DNA of 32,185 bases, from positions 1 through 32,185 of the forward strand of contig JAUWMQ010000019.1 of the NCBI GenBank assembly GCA_030613065.1. Reading direction: 5' to 3'. The stretch comes from Candidatus Aegiribacteria sp. Its GTDB lineage: Bacteria; Fermentibacterota; Fermentibacteria; Fermentibacterales; JCC-6. Below, piece by piece: positions 7,848 through 15,582 of this stretch. The notes beneath the pieces are model-generated. The model made no database searches, was not told where the DNA came from, and saw only the letters and a program-made list of their open reading frames with translations. The stretch's first letter is position 1, and each line of letters opens with the position of its first letter. The translations under genes were made by a program, and so were the position numbers.

Positions 7848-8372
7848 TTGAATATTGACGCAATACCCGGCAGCACGATGATTCTGGGTCTTGGAAATCC
7901 GATTCTCGGTGATGATGGAATTGGCTGCTCTGTGGCTGAATTCATCGGGAAAAGACTTGGGAAAGATTCTGAAGTGACAGTGCTTTCCACTTCAGTTTCT
8001 CTAGTCAGGCTGGTGGATGAAATCTCAGGACACCATCGACTTATCATCATAGATTCTATTACGACAGGTCAGGCTGATCCGGGAGAACTACTGGAAATTG
8101 AGTTTCGGAGACAATGCCCATCCCCGGTATCCGCTCATCATTTTTCTATAGAACAACTTCAGGATATCGGCAATGCACTGGGTCTTTCAATGCCCGAATA
8201 CGTGAAGGTCTACGGGATAGAAATAATCCAGCCTGAAGTATATGAAGAAGGCCTTTCCCCTGCGCTGGAGGAACTCCTTCCTGAATTTGCTGAAGAGATT
8301 ATCAATAGAGAGCTTACCAACTGCATGGTGCACGACTCCAATACCACACCGAGAGGAGACTTGGCGGTATGA
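7848..8372 (+). CDS. [NiFe]-hydrogenase maturation endopeptidase (HycI/HyaD family)
   Basis: Protease that trims the C-terminus of a hydrogenase large subunit once nickel is inserted. 174 residues; family signature ILGLGNPILGDDGIG near residues 12-26. The expected nickel-sensing ligands are present: an acidic residue in GDDG (Asp22/23), Asp69 in IIIDS, and His97/98 in SAHHFS. The start used is TTG 7848; ATG 7878 is an alternative that would begin right at the conserved strand. Neither has a strong ribosome site. It opens the hydrogenase operon, and its natural target is the MvhA-like subunit at its end, which keeps a 26-residue tail after DPCFGCATH. It overlaps hdrC by ATGA. Confidence 0.88.
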   Translation: MNIDAIPGSTMILGLGNPILGDDGIGCSVAEFIGKRLGKDSEVTVLSTSVSLVRLVDEISGHHRLIIIDSITTGQADPGELLEIEFRRQCPSPVSAHHFSIEQLQDIGNALGLSMPEYVKVYGIEIIQPEVYEEGLSPALEELLPEFAEEIINRELTNCMVHDSNTTPRGDLAV

Positions 8373-8812
8373 GTGAAAACATGGGGCTGGCTCCCCCAAA
8401 AAGCCCTCCGATCCGGCTGACCCGGGAAGTAGTCAATTCCGGATTCAAACAGCGGGTGAATGAGTTGAGCGGACAGCATATGGATGCCTGCTATCAGTGC
8501 GGAAACTGCTCATCAGGTTGTCCCCTGGCACAGGAGATGGACATTCTCCCCAACGGAATCATCAGACTGGTTCAGCTGGGACAGAGAGATGAAGTTATCA
8601 ACAGCGAAACTTTATGGATATGCGCAAGTTGCTTCCAGTGTACAGTCAGATGCCCAAAGGGAATCGACATACAGGCAGTAATGGACGCACTAAGGCAGAT
8701 GGCGCTGGATGAGGGAGTTGACCATTTCGGCCCGGATCAGATCGATCCGGAGCAGGCGGCTCTGGTCCCTCAACCGGGGCTTGTTGGTGTTTACAGAAAA
8801 CTGTCAACCTAG
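8369..8812 (+). CDS. hdrC: Heterodisulfide reductase subunit C-like protein
   Basis: 147 residues with two ferredoxin-type [4Fe-4S] motifs: CYQCGNCSSGC (Cys41, 44, 47, 51) followed by P, and CASCFQCTVRC (Cys85, 88, 91, 95) followed by P. In HdrABC complexes this soluble subunit carries electrons from the flavin in HdrA to the catalytic HdrB. No membrane segments, so this is the cytoplasmic HdrABC form rather than HdrDE. The start ATG overlaps the protease stop. hdrB follows after 13 bases. Confidence 0.93.
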   Translation: MSENMGLAPPKSPPIRLTREVVNSGFKQRVNELSGQHMDACYQCGNCSSGCPLAQEMDILPNGIIRLVQLGQRDEVINSETLWICASCFQCTVRCPKGIDIQAVMDALRQMALDEGVDHFGPDQIDPEQAALVPQPGLVGVYRKLST

Positions 8813-8825
8813 AACTGGAGGAAAC

Positions 8826-9767
8826 ATGGCCAAGATTGCTTACTATCCGGGCTGTGCCCTTAATGAAAGGTCCTCCCATCTCGACCGCTCAGCACGGGAT
8901 GCTACCGTGAGACTTGGTTTCGAGCTGGACGAGCTGGATACATGGACCTGCTGCGGGGCGGTTCCCCCGGTATCGAAAGAAAGGGTAATGAATCTCATAG
9001 CCCCTTCCAGAATTCTGAAAAATGTACGTGATTCGGGAAGAGATATTCTTATAACAATATGCGATTTCTGCTACAACACCCTCAAGCGGACAAATTTTAG
9101 CATAAAAACCGATGATATTACCAGGAAAAGAGTGAATGCCTTCCTCGCCGATGATACACCTGAAAGGGAATATCTTGAAAAGGACGATACTCTCTGGGAG
9201 GATTACGCCGGTGAAGTCAGGGTCATTCATCTCATGGAATACCTGCGCGATGAACTGGGTTACGAAAAGATCACCGAAAATCTTAAAAGACCCCTTAAGG
9301 GGCTCAAGATAGCCCCCTACTACGGCTGCGTCATGTTGAGGCCACAGAACGAAATACAGCTGGACGATCCTGAAAATCCTTCGATCATCGAAGATTTTAT
9401 CACCGCTCTGGATGCCCAGCCAGTAAAATACCCCTACCGAACGGAATGCTGCGGTTCGTATCTGTCGGTCTCCAGCCCAGACGCTTCAACAAGGTTATGC
9501 TACAGAATACTCACTTCAGCCAGAAACAGCGGTGCGGATGCGATTGTTGTAAGCTGTCCACTCTGTTTCTATAACCTTGATTCAAGGCAGAAAGCTATAA
9601 CCGAAGCCTATTCCGATTTCAAGCCTCTTCCGATATTCTATTTCACTCAGCTTCTCTCTGTTGCGCTTGGTGTTGAATATGGAAGGCAGGGGTTTGAAAA
9701 ACACTATGTAGATGTTACCCCTGTTCTGGATAAGATCGACATCAGTACCGGAAAGGGGGATGAGTAA
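8826..9767 (+). CDS. hdrB: Heterodisulfide reductase subunit B-like protein, two CCG domains
   Basis: 313 residues starting at ATG 8826, with GGAGGAAAC just before it. It has two complete CCG (DUF224) motifs: Cys10, Cys42-Cys43, Cys79, Cys82, and Cys168, Cys208-Cys209, Cys244, Cys247. In methanogen HdrB these hold two noncubane [4Fe-4S] clusters that cleave the CoM-S-S-CoB disulfide. Both sets are intact here, so disulfide-type chemistry, or transfer of electrons through those clusters, remains possible. A bacterium is not expected to make CoM/CoB, so the true acceptor is unknown. Its stop overlaps the hdrA start. Confidence 0.93.
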   Translation: MAKIAYYPGCALNERSSHLDRSARDATVRLGFELDELDTWTCCGAVPPVSKERVMNLIAPSRILKNVRDSGRDILITICDFCYNTLKRTNFSIKTDDITRKRVNAFLADDTPEREYLEKDDTLWEDYAGEVRVIHLMEYLRDELGYEKITENLKRPLKGLKIAPYYGCVMLRPQNEIQLDDPENPSIIEDFITALDAQPVKYPYRTECCGSYLSVSSPDASTRLCYRILTSARNSGADAIVVSCPLCFYNLDSRQKAITEAYSDFKPLPIFYFTQLLSVALGVEYGRQGFEKHYVDVTPVLDKIDISTGKGDE

Positions 9768-11722
9768 TGAAAAGGATAGGAGTCTTCGTATGCCACTGTG
9801 GCATCAATATCGCTATGACAGTCGACGTTAAGCGTGTGGCCGAAGAAGCGATGAATATGCCGGGGGTAGCGTACGCCCAGGATTATATTTACATGTGCTC
9901 GGAGCCGGGGCAAGCCCTTGTCCGGGAAAAGATAAAGGAAGAAGAGCTGGATGCTGTTATCATCGCTGCCTGCTCCCCCAATCTTCATGAATCCACTTTC
10001 AGAGCAGCCGCAGAGGAGGCAGGACTCAATCCATGGCAGTGCGAAATCGCTAATATCCGCGAACAGTGCAGCTGGGTTCACACAAATAGAGAAAAGGCGA
10101 CCAGCAAGGCAATAAGAATTGTCGATACATTAGTTCAGAAGACAATACTGAACGAGTCACTCGAACCGATTCCGGTATCAATCACAAAAAAGGCTCTTGT
10201 GATCGGAGGAGGGATCGCCGGTATCCAGGCTGCCCTTGATATCGCTGACTCAGGCTACAAGATTATCCTTGTAGAAAAGGAATCATCCATCGGCGGGCAT
10301 ATGGCCCAGCTTTCTGAAACATTCCCCACACTGGACTGCTCACAGTGTATTCTCACGCCAAAGATGGTTGCTGCTGGAAAACATCCGAACATCGAACTGA
10401 TGACCTATTCCGAAATCGAAGAGGTTTCCGGATATGTTGGCAATTTCAATGTCAAGATAAAACGGAAAGCTTCCTTCGTAGACTGGTCCAAATGTAACGG
10501 CTGCGGTCTCTGCATGGAAAAATGTCCCGCAAAAGTTCCCTCCCTCTTTGACAGGGAGCTTGCAACGCACGGGGCTATCTACGTTCCATTTCCCCAGGCG
10601 GTCCCGAACAAACCGGTAATCGATAAGGACAATTGTATCTACTTCAAATCAGGAAAATGCCGTTTGTGCGAAAAGGTATGCGAGATAGGTGCTATAAACT
10701 TCGAGCAGGAAGATCTGATCGTTGAAGAAGAAATAGGAGCCATCATAGTCGCAACCGGTTTCGAAACCCTTCCTGTTCCCAACCTGGTCGAATACGGCGC
10801 AGGTGATGTTCCCGATGTCATTGACGGACTAGCTTTCGAACGCCTTCTATCAGCATCAGGTCCAACCGTAGGAGAGGTAAGGAGACCCTCTGACGGCATG
10901 GTTCCTAAGGAGATTGTTTTCGTTCAGTGCGCGGGTTCAAGGGACCCTGAGCGGTACAGACCCTACTGCTCCAAGATCTGCTGTATGTATACGACGAAGC
11001 ATGCCCTGCTGTACAAGCACCGTGTTCATGATGGCCAGCCCTACATCTTCTATATAGACATCAGGACAGGTGGAAAAGGCTACGAGGAATTCTACCATAA
11101 CGCCGAGCTGGATGAGGGGATCATCTATCTCCGGGGCAAGGTTGCGAAAATATTCCGTGACGGTGACAAAACGGTGGTATGGGGAACAGACACCCTTACC
11201 GGCAGGAACATCGAAATAGCGGCCGATCTTGTTGTCCTTGCCACTGCGATGATTCCGAAGGACAGCACGGCCGAGCTTGTAAAGAAACTCAGAATACAAA
11301 CAGGACCCAACGGTTTCCTCTCCGAGGCCCATCCGAAGCTGCGTCCGGTGGAAAGCATCAACAGTGGTTTCTACATAGCCGGAGCTGCCCAGGGGCCGAA
11401 GGACATACCGGAAACGGTCGCCCAGGCCAGCGCTGCCGCGTGTAAGGTGATATCCCTCTTCTCAAGGGATCATCTGGAGCAGGATCCCGCAATCGCCTGG
11501 GTTGATGAAGACCTCTGCGGCAACTGCCGGATCTGCATTTCAGTGTGCCCATACGATGCCCGTGAATTTGATGAAGAGAAGGGCATAGTGATTGTCAATG
11601 AGGCTCTCTGCGAAGGTTGTGGCTCCTGCGTGGCCGCATGTGCCTGCGGAGCGACTCAGCAGAGGAATCTGTCTGATTCCCAGATAAGATCCATGGTTAC
11701 CGCCAGTTTGGGAGGTGAGTAA
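9767..11722 (+). CDS. hdrA: Heterodisulfide reductase subunit A-like protein (electron-bifurcating flavoprotein)
   Basis: 651 residues. Order: an N-terminal domain with Cys9/Cys11 (GVFVCHCG), Cys44, Cys69, Cys92 and Cys101; a thioredoxin-reductase-like FAD domain with VIGGGIAGIQ at 145-154 and ESSIGGHMAQ; [4Fe-4S] motifs at Cys243-253 (CNGCGLCMEKC) and Cys290-305; and a C-terminal ferredoxin pair CGNCRICISVC and CEGCGSCVAAC. In MvhADG-HdrABC the HdrA FAD is the site of flavin-based bifurcation, splitting electron pairs between ferredoxin and the HdrB side. The length matches stand-alone HdrA, with no MvhD or FrhB fusion. It overlaps both neighbours by one base. Confidence 0.94.
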   Translation: MKRIGVFVCHCGINIAMTVDVKRVAEEAMNMPGVAYAQDYIYMCSEPGQALVREKIKEEELDAVIIAACSPNLHESTFRAAAEEAGLNPWQCEIANIREQCSWVHTNREKATSKAIRIVDTLVQKTILNESLEPIPVSITKKALVIGGGIAGIQAALDIADSGYKIILVEKESSIGGHMAQLSETFPTLDCSQCILTPKMVAAGKHPNIELMTYSEIEEVSGYVGNFNVKIKRKASFVDWSKCNGCGLCMEKCPAKVPSLFDRELATHGAIYVPFPQAVPNKPVIDKDNCIYFKSGKCRLCEKVCEIGAINFEQEDLIVEEEIGAIIVATGFETLPVPNLVEYGAGDVPDVIDGLAFERLLSASGPTVGEVRRPSDGMVPKEIVFVQCAGSRDPERYRPYCSKICCMYTTKHALLYKHRVHDGQPYIFYIDIRTGGKGYEEFYHNAELDEGIIYLRGKVAKIFRDGDKTVVWGTDTLTGRNIEIAADLVVLATAMIPKDSTAELVKKLRIQTGPNGFLSEAHPKLRPVESINSGFYIAGAAQGPKDIPETVAQASAAACKVISLFSRDHLEQDPAIAWVDEDLCGNCRICISVCPYDAREFDEEKGIVIVNEALCEGCGSCVAACACGATQQRNLSDSQIRSMVTASLGGE

Positions 11723-12141
11723 TGTTTGAGCCCAAGATAGTCTGCTTTTTATGCAAATGGTGTACCAGTGCAGGCGCGGACCTGGCAGGCACTTCCCGGC
11801 TGAAGTACAGGCCCAATGGAGTTAACATAAAATTCATGTGTTCAAGCAGGGTTGATCCGGAGCACATTCTCTGGGCATTCCATGAGGGTGCTGACGGAGT
11901 TCTCATCGGAGGATGCCATCCTGGAGACTGCCATTACGAGGATGGCAATTACAAAACACAGGCTCGCGTATCCCTCCTGAATCGCCTGCTGGATGATCTC
12001 GGGATAGATACCCGGCGCCTTCGCCTGGATTGGATCTCGGCTGCGGAGGGATCAAAATTCGCAAATGTTATGAATGAATTCACAGAGGAGCTGCGTTCAT
12101 TAGGACCGATAAAGCTTGCTGCAAGGGAGATGGCAAAATGA
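11722..12141 (+). CDS. mvhD: MvhD-like subunit (hydrogenase delta, [2Fe-2S] electron link)
   Basis: 139 residues. It matches MvhD/FrhD-family proteins: an N-terminal KIVCFLCKWC (Cys8, 11, 14), MCSSRVDP (Cys40), and IGGCHPGDCHYEDGNY (Cys65, Cys70). In methanogens MvhD carries a [2Fe-2S] cluster and bridges the hydrogenase MvhAG to HdrA. It starts after GGAGG with a one-base overlap with hdrA, and its stop overlaps the next ATG (ATGA). Its presence supports physical coupling of the hydrogenase to the Hdr module. Confidence 0.93.
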   Translation: MFEPKIVCFLCKWCTSAGADLAGTSRLKYRPNGVNIKFMCSSRVDPEHILWAFHEGADGVLIGGCHPGDCHYEDGNYKTQARVSLLNRLLDDLGIDTRRLRLDWISAAEGSKFANVMNEFTEELRSLGPIKLAAREMAK

Positions 12142-12881
12142 CAGAACCGTCTGAAACGACCGGGGACTTGCTGGTTCCCATTTTCTTCATGGGGAAAAGG
12201 TACAATGTGCCAGCCAGTCTGACAATTCAGAAAGCATTGGAATACGCCGGTTATCAGCATATCAGGGGGTGCGGTTGCCGTGGAGGAGTATGCGGTGCCT
12301 GCGGTACCGTTTACAGAATACCTGACAGCTATAAACTTCAGGTGGGACTGGCATGCCAGACTGTTGTGCAGTCCGGAATGCACCTGATGATAATGCCCTA
12401 CTATCCAGGGAACAGGTCTATCTTTGATATAGAGAAGATGTCCGGAACCGGCGGTGAAATTGCCGCCCTTTATCCAGAGATATACAAATGCATCGGATGC
12501 AATGCATGCAGCCAGGGCTGCCCGATGGACATAGATGTAATGCACTATATGGCTCAAGCTATAAGAGGTGATGTGCCGGGAGTTGCCGAAACATCCTTCG
12601 ACTGCATAATGTGCGGCCTGTGTGCCTCCAGGTGCCCGGCGGAAGAAGTACAGTTCAATGTAGCAATCCTCGCAAGAAGGTTGAATGCAAGACACAGAAT
12701 CCCCAGGGCAAAACACCTGGAAGAAAGAGTTAAAGAGGTCACTGACGGGAAATTCGAGCAACCTCTGAGGGATCTGATGAGTAGATCAACTGAAGAACTG
12801 AAGGAGTTGTACAGATCCCGGGAATCGGAGCCTCAGATGACAGAGGACGACTGGGTGCCTCTGAACGCGAGGTATGTCTGA
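12138..12881 (+). CDS. Fumarate reductase/succinate dehydrogenase-like iron-sulfur subunit
   Basis: 247 residues. The N-terminal plant-type ferredoxin domain has a [2Fe-2S] motif (Cys47, Cys52, Cys55, Cys73; local CGCRGGVCGAC). The C-terminal domain has two [4Fe-4S] motifs (Cys118, 121, 124, 128 and Cys156, 159, 162, 166). SdhB/FrdB usually has one [2Fe-2S], one [4Fe-4S] and one [3Fe-4S]; here both C-terminal sets look like full four-cysteine motifs, closer to TfrB of Methanothermobacter thiol:fumarate reductase. It lacks the HdrB-like CCG tail of TfrB, since HdrB is a separate gene here. A helical tail follows residue 180. It overlaps mvhD and precedes the flavoprotein. Confidence 0.88.
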   Translation: MTEPSETTGDLLVPIFFMGKRYNVPASLTIQKALEYAGYQHIRGCGCRGGVCGACGTVYRIPDSYKLQVGLACQTVVQSGMHLMIMPYYPGNRSIFDIEKMSGTGGEIAALYPEIYKCIGCNACSQGCPMDIDVMHYMAQAIRGDVPGVAETSFDCIMCGLCASRCPAEEVQFNVAILARRLNARHRIPRAKHLEERVKEVTDGKFEQPLRDLMSRSTEELKELYRSRESEPQMTEDDWVPLNARYV

Positions 12882-12911
12882 TGAGAATAAAAATTGGACT
12901 GGAGGTCGGCA

Positions 12912-14591
12912 ATGCCGTATCCTGAACCACTGAAAAAGCTTATAGAGAAAGTAGAGGCCACCCGCCCGGCGAGGGTGGAGAGAAAATTGAAAGAGGAAGA
13001 ATTCCCTCCCCTCAAACTTGAGGAGCGGGATCCTGTTCTCAGGAATTTCCATCCGGATTTTATCGAAGGAACGCGCCGTGAGATCAAAGTCGGTCCCAGT
13101 AAAGGTTACGCTATCAGTAATGAAATAGTTGACCTCCTTGAAGCCAGAAGCAGAGTGAATCCTTATCTGGTCAGCCTTTCCAAACCGGATTACGAAACTG
13201 ACGTCCTTGTAATCGGCGCAGGTGGAGCCGGAACAGCGGCTGCCATTCTTGCGGCTGAAAACGGGGCGAAAGTATTGATCGCGACAAAACTGCGCCATGG
13301 TGATGCGAATACAATGATGGCCGAGGGGGGCATTCAGGCAGCTGATAAAGTTGGAAAGGATTCGCCCTATTACCATTACCTGGACATTCTTGGAGGCGGA
13401 CATTTCCTGAATGATCCAGAGCTTGTATACACAATGGTCCAGAATGCACCGGACGCTGTAAAATGGCTCGAAGGGCTGGGAACATCATTCTCCAAGTTCG
13501 AAGACGGCAGAATGAAGACGATGCACGGTGGGGGAACATGCCGTAAAAGGATGCATTACGCCGCTGATATCACCGGCGCTGAAATCATGAAAACCATTCG
13601 TGATGAAGCCAGAAATCACACGGATATGATCGAAGTGATTGAGTTCTGCCCCGCGGTTGAACTGGTCCTTGATGATAATGGGCGCTGCGCAGGCGCTGTT
13701 CTCTACAACCTGGAGACAGCGGAGTACCATTATGTAAAAGCAAAAGCTGTTATCATCGCAACCGGTGGAAGCGGAAGGCTGCATATACAGAATTTCATGA
13801 CAACCAACCATTACGGTGCCACCGCGGATGGCATTGTTATGGCTTATAGAGCCGGAGTTCCTATCTCCTTCCTTCATACTGTGCAGTATCACCCCACAGG
13901 TGTAGTTTTCCCGGAACAGGCCGAGGGGATTCTGATAACTGAAAAATTCCGCGGTGCTGGCGCGAATGTACTTAATATCCATGGTGAGCAGTTCGTCTAC
14001 GAGCGTGAGCCGAGGGATGTTGAGGCGGCCTGCATTATCCGCGAATGCAGCCCGAAAGGAAGAGGCAACGGGGTTCCTACTCCCACTGGGAAATTCGGTG
14101 TATGGCTCGATTCTCCCATGATCGAACTGCTCAAGGGTGAAGGGACTGTAAGGAAGGAATTCCCCGGCAAGCACATTCTTTTCAGACGGTTCGGAATCGA
14201 TATATCTAAAGAGCCTATGCTCATTCACCCGACGCTTCATTACCAGAATGGCGGATTGGACATTAACAGCAAATGTGAGACGAATGTACCCGGTCTGTAC
14301 GCTGCGGGTGAAGTTTCCGGCGGAGTTCATGGCGAAAACAGGCTGATGGGGAATTCTCTGCTGGATGTTATCGTGTTCGGCAGAATAGCCGGTGAGCAGG
14401 CCGCTGAGTACGCGAGTAAGCATACTGAAAGTGGTTACGCAAATCTTGATCATGTGAAACGCTACAATGAAGAATTGGAAACCGCAGGAATAGAGGGAGA
14501 GAGAATAGCACCCATGATACTGCCGGATTACAGCAATCCCGAGGTCAGGGAAAAACAGCTTACAAAGGATTACTTCGGAACCCTGTCCTGA
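12912..14591 (+). CDS. Fumarate reductase/succinate dehydrogenase-like flavoprotein subunit
   Basis: 559 residues from ATG 12912, with GGAGG 6 bases upstream. FAD-binding GAGGAG is at 102-107, and the active-site residues of fumarate reductases are all present: His327 (QYHPTG), Glu344 (TEKFRG), Arg368 (PRD, proton donor equivalent), His443 (HYQNGG) and Arg477 (GENRLMGNSLLD). Three features are unusual. About 95 residues precede the FAD fold, where FrdA normally has only a few. The covalent-FAD His of FrdA is Asn133 (NTMMAEGG), predicting non-covalent FAD. Only about 60 residues follow the conserved FGRIAGEQAAEYA, so most of the usual C-terminal helical domain is missing. No membrane anchor gene is present. 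It probably reduces fumarate, with the iron-sulfur subunit as donor. Confidence 0.9.
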   Translation: MPYPEPLKKLIEKVEATRPARVERKLKEEEFPPLKLEERDPVLRNFHPDFIEGTRREIKVGPSKGYAISNEIVDLLEARSRVNPYLVSLSKPDYETDVLVIGAGGAGTAAAILAAENGAKVLIATKLRHGDANTMMAEGGIQAADKVGKDSPYYHYLDILGGGHFLNDPELVYTMVQNAPDAVKWLEGLGTSFSKFEDGRMKTMHGGGTCRKRMHYAADITGAEIMKTIRDEARNHTDMIEVIEFCPAVELVLDDNGRCAGAVLYNLETAEYHYVKAKAVIIATGGSGRLHIQNFMTTNHYGATADGIVMAYRAGVPISFLHTVQYHPTGVVFPEQAEGILITEKFRGAGANVLNIHGEQFVYEREPRDVEAACIIRECSPKGRGNGVPTPTGKFGVWLDSPMIELLKGEGTVRKEFPGKHILFRRFGIDISKEPMLIHPTLHYQNGGLDINSKCETNVPGLYAAGEVSGGVHGENRLMGNSLLDVIVFGRIAGEQAAEYASKHTESGYANLDHVKRYNEELETAGIEGERIAPMILPDYSNPEVREKQLTKDYFGTLS

Positions 14592-14610
14592 TAAGGGAGG
14601 AGGAAAGTAC

Positions 14611-15582
14611 ATGAGCAAACCGAAAGTAGCCCTTTACTGGGCTGCCAGCTGTGGCGGATGTGAGATAGCCGTTCTTGATATAGGCGACAGAATCCTTGCT
14701 CTTTCCGAAGCTGTGGAGATCGTTTTCTGGCCCTGTGCCATCGATATCAAATACGATGATGTCAGAGCCATGGAAGATGGCGAGATAGATCTGTGCCTGT
14801 TCAACGGAGCCATCAGGAATTCGGAGAACGAGGAGATGGCGAAACTTCTCAGGCGGAAATCGAAACTTCTGGTGGCTTACGGCTCATGCGCCTATGAGGG
14901 GTGCATACCTGGACTTGCCAATCTGAAAACCCGCAAGGAAATCCTCAGGCGCAGCTACATTGAAGTACCTTCAATGGACAATCCTGAGGGTATCTACCCC
15001 CAGACCAGAACTGAAGTACCAGAAGGTGTACTGGTACTTCCGGAACTCTACGATACCGTATACACACTGGATCAGGTTGTGGATGTGGATTACTACGTTC
15101 CCGGCTGCCCTCCAGTTGCGGATCAGACCTGGGCTGTCCTGGAAGCTGTGCTTGAAGGCAATCTTCCTGAAAAGGGCAGTGTTGTTGGCGCGGGAATGAA
15201 GATTGTGTGCGATGACTGCCCGCTGGAAAAAAAGGAAACAAAAATATCCCAATTTTTCAGGCCCCACCAGATCATACCTGAGCCGGACAGGTGCCTGCTT
15301 GAGCAAGGCATATACTGCGCGGGAATAGCAACACGTACGGGCTGTGAAGCTCTCTGCCCCACTGTTGGAATGCCGTGCAGAGGGTGCTACGGACCCCCAC
15401 CCGGAGTATTGGACCAGGGCGCGAAAATAGTAAGTGCCCTCGGTTCAGTTATAGACTCCGAAGATCCTGATGAAGTTGACAGGATAATGGAACAGATCCC
15501 CTGTCCCGCAGGCCTCTTCTACCGTTTCAGCCTGCCGCATTCAATACTCCGGAGGAAGACTACAGATGACTACAAAGATTAG
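14611..15582 (+). CDS. mvhG: F420-non-reducing-type [NiFe]-hydrogenase small subunit (group 3c)
   Basis: 323 residues with a strong GGGAGGAGG ribosome site. The proximal cluster ligands are Cys14 and Cys17 (AASCGGCE), Cys93 (YGSCAYEGC) and Cys166 (VPGCPP). A second Cys-rich part near residues 205-275 (CDDCPLE, GCEALCPT, PCRGCYGPP) holds the medial and distal clusters. No twin-arginine signal, so the enzyme is cytoplasmic. It relays electrons from the NiFe site to MvhD. It overlaps mvhA by 17 bases. Confidence 0.94.
   Translation: MSKPKVALYWAASCGGCEIAVLDIGDRILALSEAVEIVFWPCAIDIKYDDVRAMEDGEIDLCLFNGAIRNSENEEMAKLLRRKSKLLVAYGSCAYEGCIPGLANLKTRKEILRRSYIEVPSMDNPEGIYPQTRTEVPEGVLVLPELYDTVYTLDQVVDVDYYVPGCPPVADQTWAVLEAVLEGNLPEKGSVVGAGMKIVCDDCPLEKKETKISQFFRPHQIIPEPDRCLLEQGIYCAGIATRTGCEALCPTVGMPCRGCYGPPPGVLDQGAKIVSALGSVIDSEDPDEVDRIMEQIPCPAGLFYRFSLPHSILRRKTTDDYKD

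Noticed and set aside
8709-8825. Upstream extension of hdrB
   Set aside because: The frame is open back to 8709 but overlaps hdrC, while ATG 8826 has GGAGGAAAC and begins with the conserved HdrB N-terminus.
13485-14618. A 377-codon open frame on the minus strand
   Set aside because: It lies entirely antisense to the conserved fumarate-reductase-like flavoprotein gene, has no family signature and no ribosome site. Other long antisense frames (1325-2053, 11949-12761, 12786-13403) were rejected for the same reason.
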